The translations under genes and the position numbers were made by a program. The notes under the pieces were generated by a model that worked only from the letters and a program-made list of their open reading frames with translations, did no database searches and was not told the origin of the DNA. A stretch of DNA of 64,000 nt, taken from NCBI GenBank assembly GCA_050117315.1, contig JASFMY010000008.1, forward strand, positions 31,114 to 95,113, in the 5' to 3' direction. Shown one piece after another: positions 36,046 to 45,521 of this stretch. This stretch comes from JANQIV01 sp050117315. GTDB taxonomy: Bacteria > Bacteroidota > Ignavibacteria > Ignavibacteriales > Melioribacteraceae. Within the stretch, counting starts at the first letter, position 1; the number at the start of each line of letters is the position of its first letter.

Positions 36046-36741
36046 CTAAACGTGGAATTTTTCTTTTTCTTTTACATTTTCAGTTACAATGTGCCCGTCA
36101 AATAAATGCACTACTCTATTTCCGTATTCTGCATATGTCGGGGAGTGAGTAACCATAACTATAGTTGTACCCTGCTCATTTAAGTTTGTCAACAAGCTCA
36201 TAACTTCATCACCGCGTTCGGAATCTAAGTTACCGGTAGGCTCATCCGCAAGTATAACTTTCGGCGTACTAACAATTGCTCTTGCAACCGCAACTCTCTG
36301 CTGCTGTCCGCCGGAAAGCTGTTGCGGGAAGTGATTGACCCTGTGCATAATTTCCATTCTTTCAAGAACTTCGTTTACTTTTTTCTTTCTTTCGCTTGAA
36401 GGAACACCAAGATAAAGTAACGGTAGTTCAACATTTTCAAAAATTGTTAATTCATCTATTAAGTTAAAACTCTGGAAAACAAAACCGATATTTTCTTTTC
36501 TTAATTGAGCTCTTTGCCTTTCTGAAAATTTGGAGACTTCATGCCCAACGAAGTGGAGTTCGCCATCGGAAGGATTATCCAGCAAACCGAGAATATTAAG
36601 TAATGTAGATTTACCGCACCCCGAGGGTCCCATAATTGAAACGAATTCGCCTTTTTCTATATCCAAATTTACATTATTAAGCGCAGTTGTCTCTACTTCT
36701 TCAGTCATATAGACTTTTTTTAGATTAACTGTTTTTATCAT
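36046..36741 (-). CDS. LolD/MacB-type ABC ATPase
   Basis: 231 residues from the ATG at 36741, chosen because GGAG stands six bases before it; the ATG at 36753 has no ribosome site. Complete nucleotide-binding domain: Walker A GPSGCGKST, Q-loop FVFQSFNL, signature LSGGQQQRVAVARA, Walker B VILADEPTGNLDS and the switch His in MVTHSPT. This subclass powers MacB, LolCDE and FtsX-type permeases. It follows the HlyD-like adaptor by 51 bases, giving the adaptor-ATPase order of a MacAB-like exporter; the permease is probably the one at 31723. Confidence 0.93.
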   Translation of the reverse strand: MIKTVNLKKVYMTEEVETTALNNVNLDIEKGEFVSIMGPSGCGKSTLLNILGLLDNPSDGELHFVGHEVSKFSERQRAQLRKENIGFVFQSFNLIDELTIFENVELPLLYLGVPSSERKKKVNEVLERMEIMHRVNHFPQQLSGGQQQRVAVARAIVSTPKVILADEPTGNLDSERGDEVMSLLTNLNEQGTTIVMVTHSPTYAEYGNRVVHLFDGHIVTENVKEKEKFHV

Positions 36742-36792
36742 TTTGTTCTCCATTGATGTTTTTTATTACCTAATTTATTAAAAAATTATAAA

Positions 36793-38046
36793 CTAATCTT
36801 TTAAAACTAACTTCTCTATGTCGCCGTAATTATCATAAGAGGAAGTAACTACTTTTTCTCCCGGATTCAAACCTTCGAGTACTTCAAATACTTGCGGATT
36901 TTGGCTACCCAGTCTGATTCTTCTGCGTGTTGCCTCAGTTTCGGAATCGTTAATAACAAAAATCCATTGACCGCCTGTTGTCTGGTAAAATCCTCCCCGG
37001 TCTACCAATATAGCTTCTTGTGATTCTCCGAGTTCAAGTTTGATATGCACGGTTTGCCCCCTTCTTATACCTGAAGGAATCTGACCGGTAAAAAACATAT
37101 CGACTTCGAACCTTCCGTTGCTTACTTCTGGGTAAACGGTTTTAATTACAAGGTCGTGAGTATTATTAGCAAAAGTAAAAGTACCGTTTTGATTAGGACT
37201 TACCCTTGCAATATAGTGTTCGTCAATAGCAACTCTAACTTTATAAGAATCTATGTTATCAATCTGCCCAAGATTCTGCCCCGAAGAAATTGATTCGCCA
37301 ATCTCTCCGTTCAACGAGGTCAATTGCCCTTTAATAGGCGCACGCACTGTCAAACTCTCGAGCTGCTGCTTTGTAACTTGCAGGTTGCGCTGTAATTGAT
37401 CTACCTGGCTTTCCAAATTTTTTATTTGACTTGATTGAAATAATGAATCCTGTATATAGTTTTCATAAGTTAGTTCTTTTTTTCTTTTTGCAAATTCGTA
37501 CTTGTCCCTGGCAATCTCAAATTCGGTTTTTGATATAAGTTTTTTTTCATACAATTCTTTATTGATTTTAAAGTCTCTTTCCTTTTCCATTATATCTAAT
37601 TCTAAATCAAGCAATTGTGATCTTAAGCTTAGTCGGTTTTGTTCAAAATTAAATTTTGTTGATCTCAAGTTATTTACCTGCTGAAACACTTGAGCTTCGT
37701 TATAAATTATATTCAAAGTCAGGTTCGGGTTTTCCAATCTAATTATGGGGTCGCCAACTTTAAGAAAAGCGCCTTCTTCAACATACTTTTCTACTACCCG
37801 ACCACCGTCCTGGACATCAAGATAAAAAGTTTCTATAGGTTGTACAGTACCTGTTACAGGAATAAATTCCTGGAACGGTCCCTTTCTAACTGTTGAGATT
37901 GTGATTCTTTCTTTCTGCACATTCAGTTTTGTACTTTGATCACCCAATACAAAAGTGTAAAAAATAATTACAACCAATATTCCTCCCCCTAAAACAGACG
38001 CAATTTTTTTTGGAGGCCATTTTTTCTTTTCTATTTTTTTGTCCAT
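36793..38046 (-). CDS. HlyD/MacA-type periplasmic adaptor
   Basis: 417 residues. One N-terminal membrane anchor (IASVLGGGILVVIIFYTFVL), a lipoyl-like half (GTVQPIETFYLDVQDGGRVV), a long coiled-coil hairpin at about 110-235 rich in Lys, Gln and Leu, the second half (SLTVRAPIKGQLTSLNGEIGE) and beta-barrel plus membrane-proximal domains to the C-terminus. It should bridge an inner-membrane FtsX permease to an outer-membrane channel, although no TolC is present. First gene of the run, with a sigma-54-like promoter upstream at 38093-38108. Confidence 0.92.
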   Translation of the reverse strand: MDKKIEKKKWPPKKIASVLGGGILVVIIFYTFVLGDQSTKLNVQKERITISTVRKGPFQEFIPVTGTVQPIETFYLDVQDGGRVVEKYVEEGAFLKVGDPIIRLENPNLTLNIIYNEAQVFQQVNNLRSTKFNFEQNRLSLRSQLLDLELDIMEKERDFKINKELYEKKLISKTEFEIARDKYEFAKRKKELTYENYIQDSLFQSSQIKNLESQVDQLQRNLQVTKQQLESLTVRAPIKGQLTSLNGEIGESISSGQNLGQIDNIDSYKVRVAIDEHYIARVSPNQNGTFTFANNTHDLVIKTVYPEVSNGRFEVDMFFTGQIPSGIRRGQTVHIKLELGESQEAILVDRGGFYQTTGGQWIFVINDSETEATRRRIRLGSQNPQVFEVLEGLNPGEKVVTSSYDNYGDIEKLVLKD

Positions 38047-38092
38047 GGTTTCTCTTTTTTGTTTGACTTATAATTTATTTAATTGTTGCTTT

Positions 38093-38108
38093 CACAATAT
38101 TCATGCCT
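38093..38108 (-). promoter_or_regulatory. Sigma-54-like promoter (candidate)
   Basis: On the minus strand AGGCATG-AATA-TTGTG resembles the -24/-12 consensus TGGCAYR-N4-TTGCW, differing at the first base and at the C of the -12 GC. It would start transcription about 35 bases before the adaptor gene, which is divergent from a sigma-54 activator gene. A palindrome TCGTACGA at 38188-38195 may be part of the activator site. The -12 mismatch makes the call tentative. Confidence 0.4.
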
Positions 38109-38289
38109 GTTGTTTTTGTTTAATTTAATTTCATATTTGTAGTATTTGTATAACAAATTTATTTACCTTGTTCGTTTTTGCACATAGTCGTACGATTACG
38201 TACATTAAGATGTCTATTTTCGTTCATTTTTATCATAATTTTATGGGAATACTTTTTGTTTGTCACTTAATAAACAATTTGTAAAGGCT

Positions 38290-39669
38290 ATGACTACAAA
38301 AAATTCCAAAATATTAATTATTGATGATAATGAAGACGTATTACTCGCTGCAAAGTTGCTTTTAAAACCGTATACCGGTTTTGTAACCACTGAAAAAAAT
38401 CCTGATAACATCCCTCAACTATTGATGAACGAAAAATACGACGTAATTTTTCTGGATATGAATTTCACCCAGGATATGACGAGCGGGCAGGAAGGATTTT
38501 ACTGGTTAAATGAAATTCTGAAAATTGATCCCTCGGCAATTGTTATTCTTATTACCGCTTATGGAGACGTTGAGACTGCCGTAAAAGCCGTGAAAGAAGG
38601 AGCAACCGACTTTGTTCTTAAACCCTGGCAGAATGAAAAGTTTCTTGCAACTCTTTCCTCGGCTTTAAAACTGCGGGAATCGCGTATTGAAATCCAGACC
38701 CTAAAAGACAAACAAAAATTCTTCAATGAAGATGTCAGTAAATTCCGCGATATAATCGGGAAATCTGAAGCCATTCAAAGAGTATTTAAAACTATTGAAA
38801 AAGTTGCAGATACCGATGCTAATGTTTTAATACTTGGTGAAAATGGAACCGGCAAAGAGCTTGTTGCAAGGGCACTTCATAAGCAATCCAAAAGAAAAGA
38901 CGAATCGTTCGTGAATGTTGATATGGGAGCTATAACCCAAACCTTGTTTGAGAGCGAATTGTTTGGACATGTTAAAGGAGCATTCACTGATGCAAAGGAA
39001 GACAGAGCCGGAAGATTTGAAGTTGCAAATAAAGGTTCACTGTTTTTGGATGAAATAGGAAATATCCCGGTTGAACTTCAATCGAAGTTATTAACAGCTA
39101 TTCAAAATAGGGTGGTATCTAGAGTTGGATCACACAAACAAATACCGATAGATATAAGACTAATCTGCGCAACGAATAAAAATATTTATCAAATGGTCGC
39201 CGAGAATAAATTCAGGCAGGACCTATTATACAGGATAAATACAGTCGAAATAAAAATTCCTCCTTTAAGAGAAAGAAGAGAAGATATTCCTCTGATTGCC
39301 GAATTCTTTTTAATGCAGTATAAAAATAAATATGATAAGCCGAATTTGAGGTTAAGTCCGGCGGCGGTTATAAAACTTGAAAAATATGATTGGCCTGGTA
39401 ACGTACGTGAACTCCAGCATTCGATTGAGAGAAGTGTTATTTTAAGTGAAGACGATGTTCTTCAGCCTGCCGACTTTCTTTTTGAAAAAACAAAAAGTGT
39501 TGATGAAGATAAAAATATTGTGTTCGATAATTACAAACTCGATGAGATTGAAAAGATGGTAATAATCAAAGCAATCAATAAACATAGCGGCAATATTACC
39601 AAAGCAGCTAAGGAACTTGGGCTAACAAGAACATCACTCTACAGAAGAATGGAAAAGTATAATTTGTAG
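38290..39669 (+). CDS. Sigma-54-dependent response regulator (NtrC type)
   Basis: 459 residues from the ATG at 38290, which has AAAGG upstream; the frame's earlier TTG adds nothing useful. Receiver domain: ILIIDDNEDV, phosphorylation site in VIFLDMNF, ITAYGDVETAVKAV. AAA+ domain at about 150-385: Walker A GENGTGKE, the sigma-54-contacting GAFTDA loop, Walker B GSLFLDEIG, and VRELQHSIERSVIL. C-terminal Fis helix-turn-helix: NITKAAKELGLTRTSLYRRM. It should activate sigma-54 promoters when phosphorylated by the kinase encoded downstream; the divergent exporter operon is the obvious target. Confidence 0.95.
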   Translation: MTTKNSKILIIDDNEDVLLAAKLLLKPYTGFVTTEKNPDNIPQLLMNEKYDVIFLDMNFTQDMTSGQEGFYWLNEILKIDPSAIVILITAYGDVETAVKAVKEGATDFVLKPWQNEKFLATLSSALKLRESRIEIQTLKDKQKFFNEDVSKFRDIIGKSEAIQRVFKTIEKVADTDANVLILGENGTGKELVARALHKQSKRKDESFVNVDMGAITQTLFESELFGHVKGAFTDAKEDRAGRFEVANKGSLFLDEIGNIPVELQSKLLTAIQNRVVSRVGSHKQIPIDIRLICATNKNIYQMVAENKFRQDLLYRINTVEIKIPPLRERREDIPLIAEFFLMQYKNKYDKPNLRLSPAAVIKLEKYDWPGNVRELQHSIERSVILSEDDVLQPADFLFEKTKSVDEDKNIVFDNYKLDEIEKMVIIKAINKHSGNITKAAKELGLTRTSLYRRMEKYNL

Positions 39670-39682
39670 ATATAATAGAATT

Positions 39683-39795
39683 ATGTCAGCGGAATGAGAA
39701 ATCTTTTTTTGAACTAACTAAAACGAAAAGATTCTCACGTCGCTTCACCTGTCCGTCGAACTTTGTTCTGTGGAAGGCGGGCTCTTCAGAATGAC
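39683..39795. repeat. MITE-like inverted repeat inside the two-component operon
   Basis: Outer TGTCA/TGACA and inner GAGAAATCTTTT (39696-39707) against AAAAGATTCTC (39726-39736). The text (TCAGCGGAATGAGAAATC, ... TTCAGAATGACA) resembles the elements at 54422 and 57837, so it belongs to a dispersed intergenic family. It fills most of the gap between the regulator and kinase genes. Confidence 0.55.
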
Positions 39796-39838
39796 AATAC
39801 TTAATTAAGTATTAGAAATATTCAATAAGTCAAAATCA

Positions 39839-41176
39839 ATGAAAAAATTTCATTTACAACTTATCTTTAGAATCCTTCTACTAAGCTCTACAATGTTTTT
39901 AGTATTTTACATTTTTTATAACACGGAATTGCATGCCACTCTTTTCATAATTATACTTACCATATTATACCAAATAATAGCTCTGATAAAATTTATTAAC
40001 CATACAAACGACGAATTAGCGAGATTTATATTATCAATAAAGTACTCGGACTTTTCGCAATCTTTTTCTTCCCCGCGGCTGGGAAAATCATTTTCCGATC
40101 TGTCAAACGCTTTTAACGAAGTAATGAAAAAATTCAGGGAAACAAGAAGTGAAAAAGAAGAGCATGCTAAATTTCTGCAAACCGTTATGCAGCATATAGG
40201 TATAGGCTTAATAGCTTTTGACAACAAGGGAAAGATTACATTAATTAATAATGCCGCTAAGAGGATTTTTAAAATACAATTTTTAAACAATATAGCTTCA
40301 TTGAATAGGGTCTCTCAAAATCTTGGTAATGAGTTAGCTGCTATGAAACTGGGAGATAAAATTACAATAAAACTAATTGACGCAAACGAAATTATTCAAT
40401 TGCTTGCTTATGCAACTGAATTGAAAATGAGAAATGAAGATTATACTTTGATAGCAATCCAAAACATACAAAGTGAGCTTGAAGAAAAAGAAATGGAAGC
40501 TTGGCAAAAGTTGATAAGAGTTTTGACTCATGAGATAATGAACTCTATCACACCGATTTCATCGCTTGCTTCAACTATAAATACAATGATCTCAGAACCG
40601 CACAAAAACAATATTTTTGACAGCGACGATATTGATGATATAAAATCTGCCATGAGCACAATACAAAAAAGAAGCGACGGGTTAATTCATTTTGTAAATA
40701 ACTACAGAAACTTAACTAAAATTCCTAAGCCTAATTTTCAAATATTCCCTGTTAAGAATTTATTCGAGCGGGTAGAAAAACTTACCGAAAAAAAAATAAA
40801 AGAAAACGGTATTTCTTCTGAGTGTTTAATACTACCGGAAAATTTGGAACTTACCGCAGATATTGAAATGCTGGAGCAGGTACTGTTGAACTTAGTTATT
40901 AACTCTATACATGCTTTAAGAAATACGGTTAATGCAGAAATCCGTTTGATAGCCCGTTTAAACGAAAGAGGTAAAACAATTATAAAGGTAATTGATAACG
41001 GACCCGGCATACCGGATGAAGTGTATGAAAAAATATTTATCCCGTTCTTTACAACTAAAAAAGACGGCTCGGGTATCGGGTTAAGTTTGTCGCGTCAAAT
41101 TGTTAGAGCGCACGGTGGTAATATTAGAGTAAGCTCAATTCCTAATAAAGAAACTTCTTTTACGTTGAGATTTTAA
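39839..41176 (+). CDS. Membrane sensor histidine kinase (NtrY-like)
   Basis: 445 residues. Two N-terminal helices (LQLIFRILLLSSTMFLVFYI and ATLFIIILTILYQIIALI) with hardly any periplasmic loop, a HAMP-like linker, a PAS domain (FLQTVMQHIGIGLIAFDNKG), then the DHp helix with the phospho-acceptor in RVLTHEIMNSITP and an HATPase_c domain: NLVINSIHAL (N box), IKVIDNGPGIP (G1), FIPFFTTKKDGSGIGLSLSR (F and G2). The short loop suggests sensing inside the membrane or the envelope itself. It partners the NtrC-type regulator upstream; the pair adjoins the exporter genes, a common envelope-stress arrangement in this phylum. Confidence 0.94.
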   Translation: MKKFHLQLIFRILLLSSTMFLVFYIFYNTELHATLFIIILTILYQIIALIKFINHTNDELARFILSIKYSDFSQSFSSPRLGKSFSDLSNAFNEVMKKFRETRSEKEEHAKFLQTVMQHIGIGLIAFDNKGKITLINNAAKRIFKIQFLNNIASLNRVSQNLGNELAAMKLGDKITIKLIDANEIIQLLAYATELKMRNEDYTLIAIQNIQSELEEKEMEAWQKLIRVLTHEIMNSITPISSLASTINTMISEPHKNNIFDSDDIDDIKSAMSTIQKRSDGLIHFVNNYRNLTKIPKPNFQIFPVKNLFERVEKLTEKKIKENGISSECLILPENLELTADIEMLEQVLLNLVINSIHALRNTVNAEIRLIARLNERGKTIIKVIDNGPGIPDEVYEKIFIPFFTTKKDGSGIGLSLSRQIVRAHGGNIRVSSIPNKETSFTLRF

Positions 41177-41741
41177 GTTCTTCGTGCTTCTTAAAGTTAG
41201 ACTCGAATATCTTAAACAAATTTAAAGTCATGCTCCTTTGTTATTACTTTCAATTTATGATATGTACTGCTCGAAAGAGATGGATAAAATACAAATGTAC
41301 AAATAATATCCCCCCCAATGATTCACTTGAACGAGACAAAATACGGGAATTTTCACACGGACGGTTACATGAACTATTCGCAACGCATTTATCGTAGAAT
41401 TCCAAGCTTACTAAAGCTAAAGAAAGATTGAGGGAGTTAAAAGAGAAAAAAATTCATAGATAGTAGGGGCAAGATTAGCCAATACCACCCTTGATTTGAT
41501 AAAACAAATTCATAACAGATTACAAGATAAAGATGGTGCTGTCCCTCGCATACCATCAATTCATGGTGATCTGATATGTGATTTCTCTATTAAGCGCTAC
41601 AAAAAGAAGTTCAACGATTTCAATAAGCAGTAGGAATATCATCGATAGCCCATTAGTAAAACTAATAAGGCATTGGTAACTTCTACCGCACTAATTGTCA
41701 AAAGTCAGGACCTGCAATTATAAGCAATAGTTAACATTTAA
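41177..41741. other. Gap with decayed coding fragments
   Basis: No intact gene. One 57-codon frame without a start, 41460-41633 on the plus strand, reads LANTTLDLIKQIHNRLQDKD then HGDLICDFSIKRYKKKF and looks like the tail of a lost gene; a shorter piece before it reads REFSHGRLHELFATHLS. Neither family is recognised. The region also separates the two-component pair from the convergent T9SS array. Confidence 0.4.
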
Positions 41742-42770
41742 TTATTTTTGTAAAATCAGCTTTGTTGTTTTCATTTTAGTCCCAGCCATTATGCGTGCTA
41801 AATAAACCCCGCTCGATAATCCTTCCGGCTGCCAAACCACCTGATGCTCTCCAGCCGAACGGATACCATTAATCAATTCCGCCACTTCCTGGCCAACAAT
41901 GTTGTAGATTTTTAAAACAACGTTACCCGGTTTTTGCAAATTATATTTTATTGTTGTACTTGGGTTAAAAGGATTGGGGAAGTTCTGATATAGAGTAAAA
42001 TTATTTGGAATCTCGTTTGATTTTATATCACTTATTCCGGTAGCGATATTATCTTTTATACAGCGAACGCAAAAACCTGATTTTTTCCCATGTCCTGCTC
42101 TGAATATTTCCGATCTTGAATAGTCTAAGGTTCGATGGAATGCGTTATCAGTATCAGTATTTGTTGCTGTCCAATAAGTTGTTAAAATTCCAATATGTGA
42201 AAACCTGCCTTCTCCCCATTCCTTGCCGCCTGCTCTACTACCTGATGGTGTAGCTGAAAATCCCGTCTCATTTGTTGCACCTTCATTGGGATAATACCAG
42301 TGAACAGTACCCAATTCTTTTAGTTTCCCGCCTATACCTTGCCCGCGCCATGTTGCTTTATCAGCATCGGCCTCACTCATCCCAAGAAATATCTCAAGTT
42401 CTTTCCATTCTTCATCGTCAGGCACATGCCATCCAATCGGACAAAGATTATTGGTCTCAACAGCATACCAGTTATAAAGTGCTCCATAGATAGTGGAATA
42501 AGCTGTTGAGTCGTTATTGTAGAAACAATATCCCGGAGTTAATAAATTGCTCCACTCAATGTTATCGGTAACTTGGGGAATGCTTGTACCATCATTGAAG
42601 TGAGTTACTCTAATATTTTCAGCAGTCCATATTTGATTGCCAATCTTTACAGTTTTATACACATTCCCGTCATAATCGGTAACGGTACTATCACCAATTT
42701 CTTGTGAATAGGCCTTTACTCCTAATAGAAAAATCAAAAGAAGAATGAATGAATTTTCCAAGATATTCAT
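41742..42770 (-). CDS. FISUMP-domain protein with T9SS sorting domain
   Basis: 342 residues. After a signal peptide ending AYSQ comes the Fibrobacter-succinogenes major paralogous domain: DYDGNVYKTVKIGNQIWTAE, NIRVTHFNDG, YGALYNWYAV, CPIGWHVPDDEEWKELE, a stretch SGSRAGGKEWGEGRF and SGFCVRCIKD. A type A T9SS tail (NFPNPFNPSTT, then GQEVAELING and KTTKLILQK) closes it. FISUMP domains are C-lectin-like modules of secreted and surface proteins; the ligand is unknown. Last gene of the nine-gene array, 12 bases behind the preceding propeller gene. Confidence 0.9.
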   Translation of the reverse strand: MNILENSFILLLIFLLGVKAYSQEIGDSTVTDYDGNVYKTVKIGNQIWTAENIRVTHFNDGTSIPQVTDNIEWSNLLTPGYCFYNNDSTAYSTIYGALYNWYAVETNNLCPIGWHVPDDEEWKELEIFLGMSEADADKATWRGQGIGGKLKELGTVHWYYPNEGATNETGFSATPSGSRAGGKEWGEGRFSHIGILTTYWTATNTDTDNAFHRTLDYSRSEIFRAGHGKKSGFCVRCIKDNIATGISDIKSNEIPNNFTLYQNFPNPFNPSTTIKYNLQKPGNVVLKIYNIVGQEVAELINGIRSAGEHQVVWQPEGLSSGVYLARIMAGTKMKTTKLILQK

Positions 42771-42782
42771 GGTATCTCCTTC

Positions 42783-44225
42783 CTATTTTTGCAAAACCAA
42801 TTTTTTAGTTTTAAACTTATTTCCTGTTTCTAATCGCACAAAATAGATCCCGCTGGCGAATCCTTCCGGCTGCCATTTCACTTCATGTTCTCCCGCTGCT
42901 TTAAATCCATTTACCAGTGTTTCCACTTCTTCGCCGGAGAGGTTATAGATTGTTAAAATAACTTTACCCGGTTTTTGCAAATTATATTTTATTGTTGTAT
43001 TGGGATTAAAGGGATTGGGATAATTCTGATATAGTTGAAAATTGTTGAGTACATTCGTTTGATTATCTTGAATGTCTGTAAGATTTATTAAATTTTCATA
43101 CCATTCAATGCGATTATTCGCTGCTACAAATAAATCGTTATCGTTATCTGCATCAAAATCCGCAACACAAAATGCCGGAAATTCGCATTCCTCTAATATA
43201 GTTGTTTTTTCACCGAATGATCCTTTACCATCTAAATTTTCATATAAAGCGATTTCTTTTCCTATATCCCATGATGAAAGAACATCTAAATCACCATCAC
43301 CATCAAAATCAATTAGACATATTCCCTGTACCCTTTTAGCTGTTTGATAGCTATCAGCAAATTCACTGATGGGTTTCTGATCTCCAAATTGTCCCATTCC
43401 ATCAATATTTTCATACCATGATATATTATCTATAAAACCAGATGAACCAATAATATCTAAGTCTCCATCAAGGTCCAGGTCCTTTAAAAGCATTGTTTTA
43501 ATGTGTTCATGTTCGTTTGAAATGATTTTCTTATTGGAAAAAGTCCCTTTCCCGTCTGTATTTTCAAACCATATTATATTAGCATCGTGTCGTACGGCTG
43601 CAATAATATCCATATCATTATCGTCATCAATATCAGCCGCAGTTACAAAAACTGCTTGTTCGCATGTTTCGCATAATACTTTTTGTTCGCTAAAATTTCC
43701 AGTTGCATCAATATTCTCATACCAGGCGATTTTATTATCCCCTTCAATAGCTGAAAGAACATCGTTGTCACCATCATTATCCAGATCAGCAGAAAAAACA
43801 GATAATGGATGATTAACAGTTGATGAAATGCTTTTCGGTGTATCAAAAGTGCCTTTCCCGTCAACATTTTCAAGCCAGATGATGTTTTCATACCCGTGGG
43901 AATCATAAATCGCAACGACAATGTCTTTATCATTGTCGTTATCCAAATCTTTCAGGTATACTGATTTGGGATATTGTGAGAAGGAAGTAATAGTTTTTGT
44001 AGCACTAAACTGACCTTTACCGTCAAGATTTTCAAAACAAATCAGCTTTCTGTCTCGAGACATGATAATGTCGAGATCACCGTCTCCATCAAAATCACTG
44101 GCGCATATTGCTTCGGTTGATCCGGATGGGCAGTTAAGCATGTGTGGATTATTGAATTCAAGTTGACCCCATACAGGAATTGACAGGTAAAACACAATCG
44201 AGATTTGTGTAAATACTTTGAACAT
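42783..44225 (-). CDS. VCBS/FG-GAP repeat propeller protein, T9SS cargo (array member)
   Basis: 480 residues: signal peptide ending VWGQ, about seven repeats of roughly 50 residues, then a T9SS tail. Each repeat has a calcium loop such as DFDGDGDLD, DLDNDNDKD or DIDDDNDMD followed by an aromatic strand (WFENTDGKGTF). Repeat number and length fit a seven-bladed beta-propeller like integrin-alpha or fungal lectin propellers. The tail is of the GEEVETLV type and ends KTKKLVLQK. AAGGAG stands ahead of the start. It lies between the FISUMP gene and the protease gene, with gaps of 12 and 22 bases. Likely surface displayed; ligand unknown. Confidence 0.88.
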   Translation of the reverse strand: MFKVFTQISIVFYLSIPVWGQLEFNNPHMLNCPSGSTEAICASDFDGDGDLDIIMSRDRKLICFENLDGKGQFSATKTITSFSQYPKSVYLKDLDNDNDKDIVVAIYDSHGYENIIWLENVDGKGTFDTPKSISSTVNHPLSVFSADLDNDGDNDVLSAIEGDNKIAWYENIDATGNFSEQKVLCETCEQAVFVTAADIDDDNDMDIIAAVRHDANIIWFENTDGKGTFSNKKIISNEHEHIKTMLLKDLDLDGDLDIIGSSGFIDNISWYENIDGMGQFGDQKPISEFADSYQTAKRVQGICLIDFDGDGDLDVLSSWDIGKEIALYENLDGKGSFGEKTTILEECEFPAFCVADFDADNDNDLFVAANNRIEWYENLINLTDIQDNQTNVLNNFQLYQNYPNPFNPNTTIKYNLQKPGKVILTIYNLSGEEVETLVNGFKAAGEHEVKWQPEGFASGIYFVRLETGNKFKTKKLVLQK

Positions 44226-44247
44226 AATAAACTCCTTAACCGTAATA

Positions 44248-45510
44248 TCATTTTTGTAAAATTAGCTTTCTTGTTTGGATTCTTGATCCAGCCCGCAATT
44301 TTGCCACATAAACCCCACTGGCCAATCCCCTAGGTTCCCAAATCATCTGATGCTCTCCAACTGAACGAATTTCGTTAATCAGCTCTGCCACTTCCTGCCC
44401 AAGGATATTATATATTTTAAGTGTAATGTGTCCGGATTTAGGTAAAGTGAAGCGGATAGTTGTAGATGGATTAAAAGGATTTGGGTAGTTCTGCATTAAA
44501 ACAAAATCACAAGGAATCACTTCAGTATGCTTGCCAATAGATGTAATACTTTTTTCGATAATAGGTTTCAATGAATAAAACATCCCGCGTTGTATGCGAT
44601 AGTGGAAAAAACCTTCAATTGTGATAAAATTTCCATTTTCATAATAATTCAAGGGACTATGGCTTCCTACTCCAAGTACCAGATACTGTTCGTTATCTGT
44701 AAAAAATAGTGAACTGCCACTTTGTCCAAGAATGCTTTGTCCGATATAGGCAATACGAATGTCGGATGAATAACTAAGAGTCCCATAATTATAAAACAAT
44801 GTATCTCCAGTATAATTCCTTCCGGTTTCCATATCCAAACGCGGGTAACTAAATTTATGAAACACTTTACCACTACAATACCGGTCTTCTGAATGAAATG
44901 CAATGCCCATCCAACCGGTCTGGATACCAATGGGTTCGTGTAGTTCGATAATGGCAATATCATCCCAATCGCTCCGCACTTTGCTATTATCATAAAAGGT
45001 TTTTGGGATATAGTAACTTCTGCTTATACTTTTGCCATAGGGTGGATTATCCTTATTATAATAATCATATGCCGGAATAATTAGAAGGCTATCTTCAAAT
45101 CCTTCGGGATAATAATATGGAGAGTGCGCACAAGTCACCACCATATTGGGCGCGACTAATGTCCCCGTATTCCAATGTTCTAAAGTATCATCTACAAAAC
45201 GAAATATGTTTACAGTTGTTCTGATTGGATAACGCGTAACATCAAAATGATTTTGTGCATATGCTATATCAGTAAAACCGGCGTTTTGATACGTGTTTTG
45301 CGGGGGATTTAAATCTAATTGCGAAATCCCCCTTGATGTTCCCATGTTCCAATCGGTATAATCAAATTCTTTTTGTAAGTCAACCATTGCCGGGGGAACG
45401 ATTTTTACATGTTTTGTTCGACAGTTATAACAAATCAATGTATCAGATTGGGCAAAATTATAACATGTCGAGTAAAATACGATTAATAAAAAGATAATTT
45501 GCTTCTTCAA
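44248..45510 (-). CDS. V8/trypsin-like serine protease with T9SS sorting domain
   Basis: 420 residues. A signal peptide ending NFAQ, a propeptide-like stretch, then a chymotrypsin-fold protease: His129 in VVTCAHSPYY, Asp184 in SDWDDIAIIEL and Ser264 in GQSGSSLFF. The Ser motif GQSGSS is nearer to glutamyl endopeptidases (GNSGSP) than to trypsin. The tail is GQEVAELI type (NYPNPFNPSTT ... TRKLILQK). It is embedded in the array of propeller genes, 22 and 11 bases from its neighbours, so it is coexpressed with them. It may process or release the propeller proteins at the surface, which is conjecture. Confidence 0.88.
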   Translation of the reverse strand: MKKQIIFLLIVFYSTCYNFAQSDTLICYNCRTKHVKIVPPAMVDLQKEFDYTDWNMGTSRGISQLDLNPPQNTYQNAGFTDIAYAQNHFDVTRYPIRTTVNIFRFVDDTLEHWNTGTLVAPNMVVTCAHSPYYYPEGFEDSLLIIPAYDYYNKDNPPYGKSISRSYYIPKTFYDNSKVRSDWDDIAIIELHEPIGIQTGWMGIAFHSEDRYCSGKVFHKFSYPRLDMETGRNYTGDTLFYNYGTLSYSSDIRIAYIGQSILGQSGSSLFFTDNEQYLVLGVGSHSPLNYYENGNFITIEGFFHYRIQRGMFYSLKPIIEKSITSIGKHTEVIPCDFVLMQNYPNPFNPSTTIRFTLPKSGHITLKIYNILGQEVAELINEIRSVGEHQMIWEPRGLASGVYVAKLRAGSRIQTRKLILQK

Positions 45511-45521
45511 TTTCAGTTTCC

